Position numbers and translations under genes: made by a program. DNA of 6,259 nucleotides from Verrucomicrobiota bacterium (GTDB lineage: Bacteria; Verrucomicrobiota; Verrucomicrobiia; Limisphaerales; UBA1100), in the NCBI GenBank assembly GCA_028872645.1, contig JAPKDK010000175.1, positions 1 through 6,259 on the forward strand, given 5' to 3'. This document shows, one piece after another, positions 1 to 6,100 of the stretch (positions are counted from its first letter, which is position 1; every line of letters begins with the position of its first letter). Below the pieces are notes generated by a model. It worked only from the letters and a program-made list of their open reading frames with translations. It searched no databases and was not told where the DNA came from.

Positions 1-557
1 GCTCGAAGATTTGCTGGACGCAGGTGGAGACCGGCTCAGCGATCACATGGAAATATCCCAGTGTGATTTTGCAAGGCGATGACTCTGTGGGCGAGTTCTA
101 CTCCGTGGCCCTCGCCAACCTCGCGCAACAGGCAGACACCGGCACCAAGATGATTCATCTCGGCAAGAACACCCGTAGCACCGTCATCAGCAAAGGCATC
201 TCCGCCGGCAAAGGCCAGAACAGCTATCGCGGCCTCGTGCAGATTGGCAAGAACGCCACGAACGCCCGTAACTATACACAGTGCGATTCGTTGCTCATCG
301 GAAACCGCTGCGGCGCGCATACGTTTCCATACATCGAGGCAAAAAATTCATCGGCCCAAGTCGAGCACGAGGCGACTACCTCAAAGATTGGCGAGGACCA
401 GATTTTTTACTGCAACGCCCGCGGCATCGAAACGCAGGACGCGGTGAATATGATTGTGAACGGATTTTGCAAAGAAGTCTTCCGCGAACTCCCGATGGAA
501 TTCGCAATGGAAGCGCAGGCGCTGATGGACGTAAGTCTCGAAGGCAGTGTGGGATAG
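1..557 (+). CDS. sufB: SufB, Fe-S cluster scaffold subunit (3' part only)
   Basis: C-terminal 184 residues of SufB, the core scaffold subunit of the cytoplasmic SufBCD complex on which Fe-S clusters are built. The gene runs in from the left edge: the reading frame is open from base 3 with no start codon, and roughly 311 N-terminal residues are missing by comparison with the 495-residue E. coli protein. The stretch is strongly SufB-like, including WTQVETGSAITWKYPS, the QADTGTKMIHLGKNT block and IVNGFCKEVF. The cysteine matching E. coli Cys405 (in TQCDS, bases 282-284) is present, as is the EHE triplet matching Glu432-His433-Glu434 (bases 363-371). These residues are known in E. coli to be needed for cluster assembly with SufD. 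The protein ends LEGSVG like the E. coli one. The TAG stop lies inside the probable ribosome binding site of sufC, 9 bases before its start. Identity is very secure. Confidence 0.97.
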   Translation, partial: SKICWTQVETGSAITWKYPSVILQGDDSVGEFYSVALANLAQQADTGTKMIHLGKNTRSTVISKGISAGKGQNSYRGLVQIGKNATNARNYTQCDSLLIGNRCGAHTFPYIEAKNSSAQVEHEATTSKIGEDQIFYCNARGIETQDAVNMIVNGFCKEVFRELPMEFAMEAQALMDVSLEGSVG

Positions 558-560
558 GAA
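556..560 (+). promoter_or_regulatory. Ribosome binding site of sufC overlapping the sufB stop
   Basis: AGGAA lies 6 bases before the sufC ATG at 567 and shares its first two bases with the TAG stop of sufB. Ribosomes finishing sufB would end on the sufC initiation site, which suggests coupled translation. The match to a Shine-Dalgarno core is moderate. Confidence 0.6.
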
Positions 561-566
561 TTTAAA

Positions 567-1325
567 ATGTTAGAAATCAAAAATCTGAAGGCCGGCGTGG
601 AGGGCACGGAAATTCTCAAGGGGATCGACTTGATCATTAACGCCGGCGAGGTGCACGCGATCATGGGGCCGAATGGTAGCGGCAAGAGTACGCTGGCACA
701 GGTGTTGGCGGGGCGCGCGGCGTTTGAGGTTGCCGAGGGTTCGGTGACGTACAAAGGGCATGATTTGCTGGAACTTGCGCCCGAGGTGCGCGTGCGCGAG
801 GGGCTGTTTTTGGCCTTTCAATATCCGGTGGAAATTCCCGGTGTGAACACGACTTATTTTTTGCGCGCGGCGGTGAATGCGGTGCGTGAGCATCACGGGG
901 AGGCGGCGCTCAATGCGGTGGATTTCCTCAAGCTAATGCGTGAGAAAATTGAGCTACTGCAACTGGACGAGGCACTGCTAAAGCGCTCTGTGAACGAGGG
1001 CTTTTCCGGGGGCGAAAAGAAGCGCGCGGAAATTTTGCAAATGGCGTTGCTCAATCCGACAATGGCCGTGCTGGACGAAACCGATTCAGGCTTGGACATC
1101 GACGCGCTGAAGGTCGTGGCCAATGGCGTGAACACACTCAAGCGCGCCGATAACGCGCAACTTATCATCACGCACTACCAGCGTTTGCTCGATTATATTG
1201 TGCCCGATTTTGTGCACGTGCTGTACGACGGTCGCATCGTGAAATCCGGCGGCAAGGAACTGGCGTTGGAGCTTGAGGAAAAGGGCTACGACTGGATCAC
1301 CAACGGAGAACTCCAAACCGCCTGA
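567..1325 (+). CDS. sufC: SufC, ABC-type ATPase of the SufBCD complex
   Basis: SufC is the soluble ABC ATPase that binds SufB and SufD and drives the conformational change needed for cluster assembly; it is not a transporter. The 252 residues fit the usual SufC length of about 250. Visible in order: Walker A GPNGSGKST (residues 34-42), Q-loop Gln85 in FLAFQYP, signature FSGGE (146-150) followed by KKR, Walker B MAVLDE (166-171), D-loop ETDSGLD, and switch His203 in ITHY. The SufC-typical FQYPVEIPGV and NEGFSGGEKKR blocks separate it from ordinary transporter ATPases. There are no membrane segments. Start at ATG 567 is supported by AGGAA upstream and by the canonical MLEIKNL beginning. Its TGA stop shares one base with the sufD ATG (TGATG). 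Codon choice is G-ending (GTG, GCG, TTG), unlike the C-ending preference of sufB and sufS. Confidence 0.97.
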   Translation: MLEIKNLKAGVEGTEILKGIDLIINAGEVHAIMGPNGSGKSTLAQVLAGRAAFEVAEGSVTYKGHDLLELAPEVRVREGLFLAFQYPVEIPGVNTTYFLRAAVNAVREHHGEAALNAVDFLKLMREKIELLQLDEALLKRSVNEGFSGGEKKRAEILQMALLNPTMAVLDETDSGLDIDALKVVANGVNTLKRADNAQLIITHYQRLLDYIVPDFVHVLYDGRIVKSGGKELALELEEKGYDWITNGELQTA

Positions 1326-2548
1326 TGGTTGCCCCCGCCAACAACGCCGTGGATCGATTGCTTGCTGTTCTGCCGACAAGGGGCGAAGGCGGCGCGAGTT
1401 TTGCGGAGATGGGCTTCCCCACCACGCGCGATGAGGATTGGCGTTTCACCAGCGTCGCGCCAATTGCGGAATTGGAATTCACCGCCGCCGAAGCGGATGC
1501 GGCCGCGAAGTTGGAGGGCTGTATTTTTTCGGAAATCGCCGGCCCGCAACTGGTATTCGTGAACGGCCATTTTTCCAATGAACTTTCCGGAGTGGGCGAA
1601 CTGCCGGAGGGGATGGAGATTGGCAATCTTGCCTCGGCGGCATTTAAACCGTGCGAAGCGGAGGACGCTTTTGGCGCATTGAATGCCGCGAGTTTTACGG
1701 ATGGCTCGAGAGTGCGCGTGGCGGATGGCGTGTGTTTTGAAACGCCCATTCGCGTTTACTATTTGAGCACCGGCGGCGATGGCGCGACGGCGAATATTCG
1801 CAATCACATCACCCTCGGCGCAAACAGCAAGGCGACCATTCTCGAAAGCTGGACGGGCGCGGATGCCGCGTATTTTAACAATACCATCACCGAGCTTTCC
1901 ATTGGCGACAATGCGCAGCTGGAGCACGTGAAGTTTCAGGATGAAAGCACGGCGGCGTTTCACGTGGCCGGTTTGCACGCCACGATGGGACGCGACTGTC
2001 GCGTGGCGCATCACTCCATCGCCCTCGGCGGCCGCATTGCGCGCAACAATATCCGCGCGCGGCTCGACGGCACCGGCATTGAGGCGGTGCTGAATGGCTT
2101 GTATCTGCCGCGTGGCAAACAGCTCATCGATCATCATATGGTGGTCGATCATCTTCAGCCGCACTGCGACAGCCACGAATATTTTAACGGCATTCTCGAT
2201 GACCACGCGCGCGCGGTGTTTCACGGGCGCATTCACGTTCACAAAGGCGCGGACAAGACGGACGCGAAGCAGACGAATAAAAACCTATTACTTTCCGATA
2301 ACGCGACGGTGAACACCAAACCGCAACTGGAAATTTACGCGGATGACGTGAAGTGCACGCACGGCGCGACGATTGGGCAAATGAATGCCGAGCAGATTTT
2401 TTATCTGCGCGCGCGCGGGCTCGATGAGGAAGCTGCGCGCCGAATGATTATGCACGCCTTTGCCGGCGAAATCATCGCGCGCATTGGTTGCCCGCCGGCC
2501 CGCGAGGAATTGGATCGGTTGGTATGGGATCGGTTGGAAGATAAATGA
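1325..2548 (+). CDS. sufD: SufD, Fe-S cluster assembly subunit
   Basis: SufD is the SufB paralogue that pairs with it in SufBC2D; the SufB-SufD interface is where the nascent cluster is thought to form. The protein has 407 residues, slightly shorter than E. coli SufD (423). An N-terminal helical region of about 100 residues includes the family-typical TTRDEDWRFTSVAPI (residues 33-47). The central part is a repetitive beta-helix, with GRIHVHKGADKTDAKQTNKN (301-320) as a conserved block. The C-terminal part holds YADDVKCTHGATIG, where His346 and Cys344 match E. coli His360 and Cys358; the His is important for function in E. coli. The C-terminal helices contain EEAARRMIMHAFAGEII. Start ATG 1325 overlaps the sufC stop by one base. 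The nearest GGAG (1305-1308) is 16 bases away, so initiation probably depends on coupling. The stop overlaps the sufE start as ATGA. Confidence 0.96.
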   Translation: MVAPANNAVDRLLAVLPTRGEGGASFAEMGFPTTRDEDWRFTSVAPIAELEFTAAEADAAAKLEGCIFSEIAGPQLVFVNGHFSNELSGVGELPEGMEIGNLASAAFKPCEAEDAFGALNAASFTDGSRVRVADGVCFETPIRVYYLSTGGDGATANIRNHITLGANSKATILESWTGADAAYFNNTITELSIGDNAQLEHVKFQDESTAAFHVAGLHATMGRDCRVAHHSIALGGRIARNNIRARLDGTGIEAVLNGLYLPRGKQLIDHHMVVDHLQPHCDSHEYFNGILDDHARAVFHGRIHVHKGADKTDAKQTNKNLLLSDNATVNTKPQLEIYADDVKCTHGATIGQMNAEQIFYLRARGLDEEAARRMIMHAFAGEIIARIGCPPAREELDRLVWDRLEDK

Positions 2549-2979
2549 GTGTTGCCCTGAACAGCATCGATGAATTGGCAGATAATTTTGAGTTGCTCGG
2601 CGATTGGGAATCGCGCTTTGGTTATCTCATCGACCTCGGCAAGGAATTGCCGCCGATGGACGTCGCTGATCAATCAGAAGCCAATCGCGTGCACGGTTGC
2701 CAGGCGCAGGTGTGGATGAAATTGCTACCCGAAGCCGCCGGCCGCATCACCATCGTGGCCGACAGCGATGCGTTTATCGTGAAGGGGCTGATCGCGGTGT
2801 TGCTCACTATTTACTCCGGCAAAACCGCGAAGGAAATTTTGGACATCGATGGCCAAGCGCAGCTCGATCGGCTGCAGCTCGCCGCGCACCTCAGCCCCAC
2901 GCGCAAGAACGGATTGTTTGCGATGGTGCAGCGCGTGCGCGAACTCGCCCAAGCAATTGAAGTGGAGGCAACAGAATGA
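2545..2979 (+). CDS. sufE: SufE, sulfur acceptor for SufS
   Basis: SufE takes the persulfide sulfur from SufS onto its own cysteine, stimulates the desulfurase and hands sulfur to SufBCD. The protein has 144 residues against 138 in E. coli. The sulfur-accepting Cys52 sits in the signature VHGCQAQVW (residues 49-57; codon at 2698-2700). The downstream block DSDAFIVKGLIAVLL (residues 73-87) and the later HLSPTRKNGL match the family closely. The ATG start overlaps the sufD stop as ATGA, with GGAAG four bases upstream (2536-2540). The gene in turn overlaps sufT by ATGA. Position between sufD and sufT, before sufS, is consistent with a complete SufS-SufE sulfur-transfer pair. Nothing is broken or missing. 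Confidence 0.96.
   Translation: MSVALNSIDELADNFELLGDWESRFGYLIDLGKELPPMDVADQSEANRVHGCQAQVWMKLLPEAAGRITIVADSDAFIVKGLIAVLLTIYSGKTAKEILDIDGQAQLDRLQLAAHLSPTRKNGLFAMVQRVRELAQAIEVEATE
2964..2968 (+). promoter_or_regulatory. Ribosome binding site of sufT
   Basis: GGAGG inside the sufE 3' end lies 7 bases before the ATG at 2976, an ideal Shine-Dalgarno spacing. It supports that ATG as the sufT start, although a second in-frame ATG follows immediately at 2979 (10 bases from GGAGG) and cannot be excluded. Confidence 0.65.
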
Positions 2980-3521
2980 TGGGCCAAGCCGAACCGGTGG
3001 CGATCGAGCGCGATGTGGAAGCGTCGGTGGTTCCTTCGGGCACGCGCGTCACGCTGCAAAAAGGCGAAACGGCGACGCTCACCCAATCGCTCGGCGGCAC
3101 GTTCACCGTGGTGGTGAACGGCAATATGTTTCGGATTGATGGCAAGGATGCCGATGCCATCGGGCAGGTAGTGCAAAGCACGTCCGTCAAAAAAGCTGAG
3201 TCTGCGGAGGATTTGGAGGAACAAGTTTGGGGGCAAATGAAAACCTGCTACGACCCGGAGATCCCCGTGAACATCGTCGACCTCGGGCTCGTTTACGATT
3301 GCCATCTTGAGGACTTGAAAGACGGCGGCCACAAGGCGAGTGTGAAAATGACGCTCACCGCCCCCGGCTGCGGAATGGGCCCGACGATTCAAGCCGACGT
3401 GGAAAATAAAATTCTTTGTGTTGAAACGGTTGATGAAGTGGACGTGGAACTCGTGTGGGAACCGCAATGGACGCGCGAGATGATGACCGAAGCCGCGCGG
3501 CTTGAGCTGGGGATGATGTGA
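2976..3521 (+). CDS. sufT: SufT, DUF59/MIP18-family Fe-S maturation factor
   Basis: SufT-type protein of 181 residues, the length usual for the SUF-linked long form of the DUF59 (MIP18) family. Members assist maturation of Fe-S proteins, probably as cluster carriers or targeting factors; the exact mechanism is unsettled. The N-terminal part (about residues 10-62) is the SufT-specific region, with TLTQSLGGTFTVVVNGNMFRI and KDADAIG. The C-terminal DUF59 domain (about 78-162) shows CYDPEIPVNIVDLGLVY (91-107) and LTAPGCGMGPTIQADVENKI (127-146). Cys132 is the conserved family cysteine; Cys91 and Cys148 are also present. The ATG overlaps the sufE stop (ATGA) and has a good GGAGG upstream. The TGA stop overlaps the next ATG by one base. 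Without the N-terminal region it would resemble a PaaD-like protein, but location and full length favour SufT. Confidence 0.93.
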   Translation: MMGQAEPVAIERDVEASVVPSGTRVTLQKGETATLTQSLGGTFTVVVNGNMFRIDGKDADAIGQVVQSTSVKKAESAEDLEEQVWGQMKTCYDPEIPVNIVDLGLVYDCHLEDLKDGGHKASVKMTLTAPGCGMGPTIQADVENKILCVETVDEVDVELVWEPQWTREMMTEAARLELGMM

Positions 3522-3832
3522 TGAGCGCCGCCACGACCATCGCCAGCGTGGACGACATCGCTGAGGGCAAGGGCAAGGCATACGACATCGGCGAAAAACG
3601 CATCGCGGTTTTTAACGTGGCCGGAAAATTTCACGCCATCGACGATGAATGCCCGCACGCGGGTGCGTCGTTGTCCGAGGGTCATCTCGAAGGTGGCAAC
3701 ATCGGCTGCCCATGGCACTACGCGGAATTCGAACTGGCCACCGGCAAACATTTGTACGCCCCCGCGACTTGCGGCGTGGCGGTATATCCCGTGCAAATCG
3801 AGGACGGTCAAATCAAAGTGGAGGTTGCATGA
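3521..3832 (+). CDS. Rieske-type [2Fe-2S] ferredoxin
   Basis: Small soluble Rieske ferredoxin of 103 residues, like the ferredoxin subunits of aromatic-ring dioxygenases and NirD-like proteins. The cluster ligands are clear: Cys44-Pro-His46 and Cys63-Pro-Trp-His66, separated by 16 residues, giving the CxH-x16-CxxH pattern. The tail with a TGKHLYAPA-type turn and VYPVQIEDGQIKVEV is also typical of the fold. No oxygenase or reductase gene is near, so a catabolic role is unlikely here. Rieske proteins of this type are known in SUF operons of several bacterial groups, where they may pass electrons during cluster assembly; this role is inferred. ATG 3521 shares one base with the sufT stop and has GGGG at 3509-3512. 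A GTG at 3518 would add one residue but is less likely. The stop overlaps sufS as ATGA. Confidence 0.9.
   Translation: MSAATTIASVDDIAEGKGKAYDIGEKRIAVFNVAGKFHAIDDECPHAGASLSEGHLEGGNIGCPWHYAEFELATGKHLYAPATCGVAVYPVQIEDGQIKVEVA
3820..3824 (+). promoter_or_regulatory. Ribosome binding site that sets the sufS start
   Basis: GGAGG (followed by T) lies 4 bases before the ATG at 3829. Together with the ATGA overlap and the match of the following residues to the SufS N-terminus, it fixes the start there, although the reading frame stays open about 180 bases further upstream through the Rieske gene. Confidence 0.65.
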
Positions 3833-5049
3833 GTGCGATTCCCAAAAGTATCCGCGACGATTTCCCTGGGCTCGCGCAGGAAATTAACGGCCATCCGCTG
3901 ATTTATTTCGACAATGCCGCCACCACGCAAAAACCGCGCGCGGTGCTCGATGCGATTCAGAATTTTTACGAGCACGACAACGCCAATGTGCATCGCGGCA
4001 TCCACGAGCTGAGCAATCGCGCCACCGCCGCTTACGAAGGTGCGCGTGATCGTGTGGCGCAGTTCATCAACGCGCCCGCTCGCGAGGACATTATTTTCAC
4101 ACGCGGCACCACGGAAGCAATCAATCTTGTCGCCGCCACTTGGGGAGCAGCTAATCTTGGCAGGGGCGATGTGATTCTGCTCACCGAACTTGAGCACCAC
4201 AGCAACCTCGTCCCGTGGCAACTGCTCGCCCAACGCACTGGCGCGAAGTTACGCTTCATCCCCGTCACCGGCGACGAAGGAACGCTTGACCTCAGAGACC
4301 TCGACAACTTGTTCGCAGAAGTAAAGTTACTTTCACTCACTCACATTTCCAACGCCCTCGGCAGCATCAATCCCGTGGCCAAAATCTGCGCCCAAGCCAA
4401 AGCTGCTGGTGCGGTAACGCTCGTCGATGCCGCCCAATCCGCCGGTCATATGCCGCTGGACGTGCGGGCGCTCGGCTGTGATTTTCTTGCCCTTTCCGGC
4501 CATAAACTTTGTGGGCCTACCGGCATTGGCGCGTTGTTCGCCCGCCGCGAATTGCAGGAAACGATGCCGCCGTATCAAGGCGGAGGCGAAATGATTTCCA
4601 AAGTTGAGTTTCACCAATCGGAATTCAACGTGCCGCCGCACAAATTCGAAGCCGGCACCCCGAACATCGCCGGAGCGGCGGGGCTCCGCGCGGCACTCGA
4701 TTACCTCGACGCCATCGGGCTCGAAGCCATCCACGCCCACGACACCGATTTGGCTCATTACGCAAAAGAGCGACTGAGCGAATTCGAGGGCATTCGCATT
4801 TTTGGGCCAATGGAAGAACGCGGTGGTTTGGTGAGTTTTGTTTTCGAGAACGTGCACGCGTTGGATCTCGCCACCCTCGCCGATCAGCAGGGCGTGGCCA
4901 TCCGCATTGGCCATCACTGTACGCAGCCGCTACACGATAAGCTCGGTGTCCCCGCCACGGCGCGCGCCAGTTTTTATTTTTACAACACGCGAAGCGAAGT
5001 GGATCGCTTCATTGAAGTGCTGCAAAAAGTCATTAAGCTGCTAAAGTAA
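3829..5049 (+). CDS. sufS: SufS, PLP-dependent cysteine desulfurase
   Basis: SufS removes sulfur from L-cysteine, giving alanine and an enzyme-bound persulfide, the sulfur source for the pathway. It has 406 residues, exactly the E. coli length, and key residues fall at the same numbers. These are the PLP lysine Lys226 in SGHKLCGPTGIG, PLP-contacting Asp200 and Gln203 in LVDAAQ, His124 in LEHHSN (123 in E. coli), Arg359, catalytic persulfide Cys364 in RIGHHCTQPL, and Arg379. The N-terminal DNAATTQKP and NVHRGIHELSN blocks are typical of the class V fold, group II (SufS/CsdA type). Start ATG 3829 overlaps the Rieske stop and has GGAGG upstream. The frame is open to about 3649, but that region is the Rieske gene in another frame. 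Pairing with SufE in the same operon fits. Codon use favours C-ending codons, as in sufB. Confidence 0.97.
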   Translation: MSAIPKSIRDDFPGLAQEINGHPLIYFDNAATTQKPRAVLDAIQNFYEHDNANVHRGIHELSNRATAAYEGARDRVAQFINAPAREDIIFTRGTTEAINLVAATWGAANLGRGDVILLTELEHHSNLVPWQLLAQRTGAKLRFIPVTGDEGTLDLRDLDNLFAEVKLLSLTHISNALGSINPVAKICAQAKAAGAVTLVDAAQSAGHMPLDVRALGCDFLALSGHKLCGPTGIGALFARRELQETMPPYQGGGEMISKVEFHQSEFNVPPHKFEAGTPNIAGAAGLRAALDYLDAIGLEAIHAHDTDLAHYAKERLSEFEGIRIFGPMEERGGLVSFVFENVHALDLATLADQQGVAIRIGHHCTQPLHDKLGVPATARASFYFYNTRSEVDRFIEVLQKVIKLLK

Positions 5050-5053
5050 ATCT

Positions 5054-5602
5054 ATGAGCACGAGCACAGACATTTCCACCGACTCCGCTATGGAGGAGGT
5101 GTTGACGGTTTTCCCGGGAGCGCGGCGGGCGTTGTTTCGAAAGTATCACATCGGCGGCTGTTCAAGTTGTGGGTTTAAGATGGACGAAACATTGGGCGGC
5201 GTTTGCGAGCGGAACAATGATCTCGAGGTGGCGGAGGTGTTGGCAGAGATTCAATCAAGCCACGCGGCGGACCAGAAAATTTTGGTGGAATCGAAGGCGC
5301 TGCGGGATGAGCTGGCGACCACGCCGGATTTGAAGTTGCTGGACGTGCGGTCGCAAGAAGAATTTGACGCGGCACGCATTGAGGGGGCCACGCATATGAC
5401 GCGCGATTTGATGCAGGAAATCATGGGCAAATGGGATCCGGAAACGCCGTTTGTGATCATCGATCATCAAGGCCAGCAGGGGTTGGATGCGGCGGCGTAT
5501 TATTTGGGGCACGGATTGAAGAATGTGCGTTGCCTTCGCGGCGGCATTGATGCGTGGAGTTTAGAGGTGGATGAGTCGGTGCCGCGTTACGAATTTTCAT
5601 AA
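5054..5602 (+). CDS. CxxC (DUF1858-like) and rhodanese-like fusion protein lacking the catalytic Cys
   Basis: Two-domain soluble protein of 182 residues. Residues about 10-67 resemble the small helical DUF1858 / hybrid-cluster-associated redox disulfide family: FPGARRALFRKYHIGGC, then Cys36-x2-Cys39, Thr46-Leu and a final helix. Residues about 76-181 resemble a rhodanese domain: LLDVRSQEEF (95-104), IEGATHM (109-115), VIID...AAAYYLGHG (134-154) and GGIDAW (163-168). Where an active rhodanese has its persulfide cysteine, this one has Asp137 (VIIDHQGQQG). The only other cysteines are Cys51 and Cys160. Ordinary sulfurtransferase activity is therefore not expected; a binding, redox or sulfur-relay role through the CxxC pair is inference. 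It starts 4 bases after sufS without a clear Shine-Dalgarno; an in-frame ATG at 5090 is an alternative start that would keep both domains. Position between sufS and a scaffold gene suggests a role in sulfur or electron handling. Confidence 0.82.
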   Translation: MSTSTDISTDSAMEEVLTVFPGARRALFRKYHIGGCSSCGFKMDETLGGVCERNNDLEVAEVLAEIQSSHAADQKILVESKALRDELATTPDLKLLDVRSQEEFDAARIEGATHMTRDLMQEIMGKWDPETPFVIIDHQGQQGLDAAAYYLGHGLKNVRCLRGGIDAWSLEVDESVPRYEFS

Positions 5603-5617
5603 AACTTTTCAATCAAA

Positions 5618-6100
5618 ATGGATAAATCACTCGAGCAAAAAATCAAGGACGCCATTGCCAATCCGAAAAATATGGGCGAGCTGGCCGATGCCGATCGGAT
5701 GGGCACGGTGGGTAATTCCGATTGCGGCGAGATGCTGCGCCTGTGGGTGAAGTTCAAAGAGGAGCACGGGCGCAAGGTCATCGATCAAGCGAGCTTCCAA
5801 TCTTTCGGCTGCGAGACGGCGATCGCGGTGGCGAGTATGGCCACGGAACTCATTCGCGGTAAAACCGCCGAGGAAGCTTTGGCGCTGCGGCACGATGAAC
5901 TCACCGGCGATCTCGGTGCATTGCCGCCGATGAAAATCCACTGCGCGCAGTTGGTGGAAGGCGCGCTCAAATCGGCGCTCACGTCGGATGAACCAAAAGT
6001 TGGAGCCGCGCCGGAAAACATCCCTTCGCTGATGGACAGCCTCAATAAAAATGCGCAACCCGCCCAAGGCAGGTTGCGCATGTTGAAAAAGGAAAACTAG
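5618..6100 (+). CDS. iscU: IscU/NifU-N-type Fe-S cluster scaffold protein
   Basis: Scaffold-type protein of 160 residues on which a [2Fe-2S] cluster can form. Three ligand cysteines are placed as in IscU: Cys36 in NSDCGEM, Cys65 in SFGCETAIA and Cys109 in MKIHCA, with the adjacent His108. The Cys65-Cys109 distance (44) matches E. coli IscU (43) and is much shorter than in Bacillus SufU, so the SufU zinc-type insertion is absent. LPPMK (102-106) resembles the LPPVK site by which IscU contacts the HscA chaperone. Unusual points are Glu38 where IscU has the conserved Asp39, and ET after Cys65 instead of small residues. A tail of about 35 residues follows the core; part of it is encoded by the hairpin at 6051-6081. 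It starts 15 bases after the previous stop in an AT-rich spacer without a Shine-Dalgarno. The symbol denotes family, not proof of ISC membership. Confidence 0.87.
   Translation: MDKSLEQKIKDAIANPKNMGELADADRMGTVGNSDCGEMLRLWVKFKEEHGRKVIDQASFQSFGCETAIAVASMATELIRGKTAEEALALRHDELTGDLGALPPMKIHCAQLVEGALKSALTSDEPKVGAAPENIPSLMDSLNKNAQPAQGRLRMLKKEN
6044..6081 (-). terminator. Probable intrinsic terminator of the minus-strand gene, inside the iscU-like 3' end
   Basis: A perfect 10-base inverted repeat, ATGCGCAACC at 6051-6060 and GGTTGCGCAT at 6072-6081, encloses 11 bases. Inside these, GCC (6062-6064) and GGC (6068-6070) can pair further across one mismatch. Read on the minus strand, the stem is followed at once by TTTTATT (6050-6044), the layout of a Rho-independent terminator. 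It begins 48 bases after the stop of the glycine-rich gene. On the plus strand the stem is followed by GTTGAAAAAGG, so it does not look like a terminator for the suf operon. Confidence 0.72.

Noticed and set aside
24..26. GTG start for a short SufB-like protein
   Set aside because: The SufB reading frame and similarity continue upstream to base 3; this GTG is an internal valine of WTQVETGS.
1286..2242. Long minus-strand open frame (318 codons) opposite sufD
   Set aside because: It lies wholly against clearly conserved sufC/sufD coding sequence, shows no recognisable domain and is rich in His/Arg/Ala as expected of an antisense shadow in GC-rich DNA.
3518..3520. GTG start for the Rieske ferredoxin
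   Set aside because: ATG 3521 follows directly, has better spacing from GGGG and gives the usual TGATG junction.
2811..3581. Minus-strand open frame of 256 codons opposite sufE and sufT
   Set aside because: Shadow of well-conserved genes on the other strand, with no family resemblance.
3649..3828. 60-residue N-terminal extension of SufS
   Set aside because: The stretch is the Rieske gene in another frame, is Arg-rich without family similarity, and the SufS N-terminus matches the family from ATG 3829 with GGAGG upstream.
6051..6081. Hairpin as terminator of the suf operon
   Set aside because: On the plus strand it is followed by a purine-rich stretch rather than T residues, and it lies before the stop codon; the T-tract is only on the minus strand.
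5618..6100. Calling the scaffold SufU
   Set aside because: Cysteine spacing 36/65/109 lacks the insertion between the second and third Cys that marks SufU, and LPPMK is an IscU-like trait.
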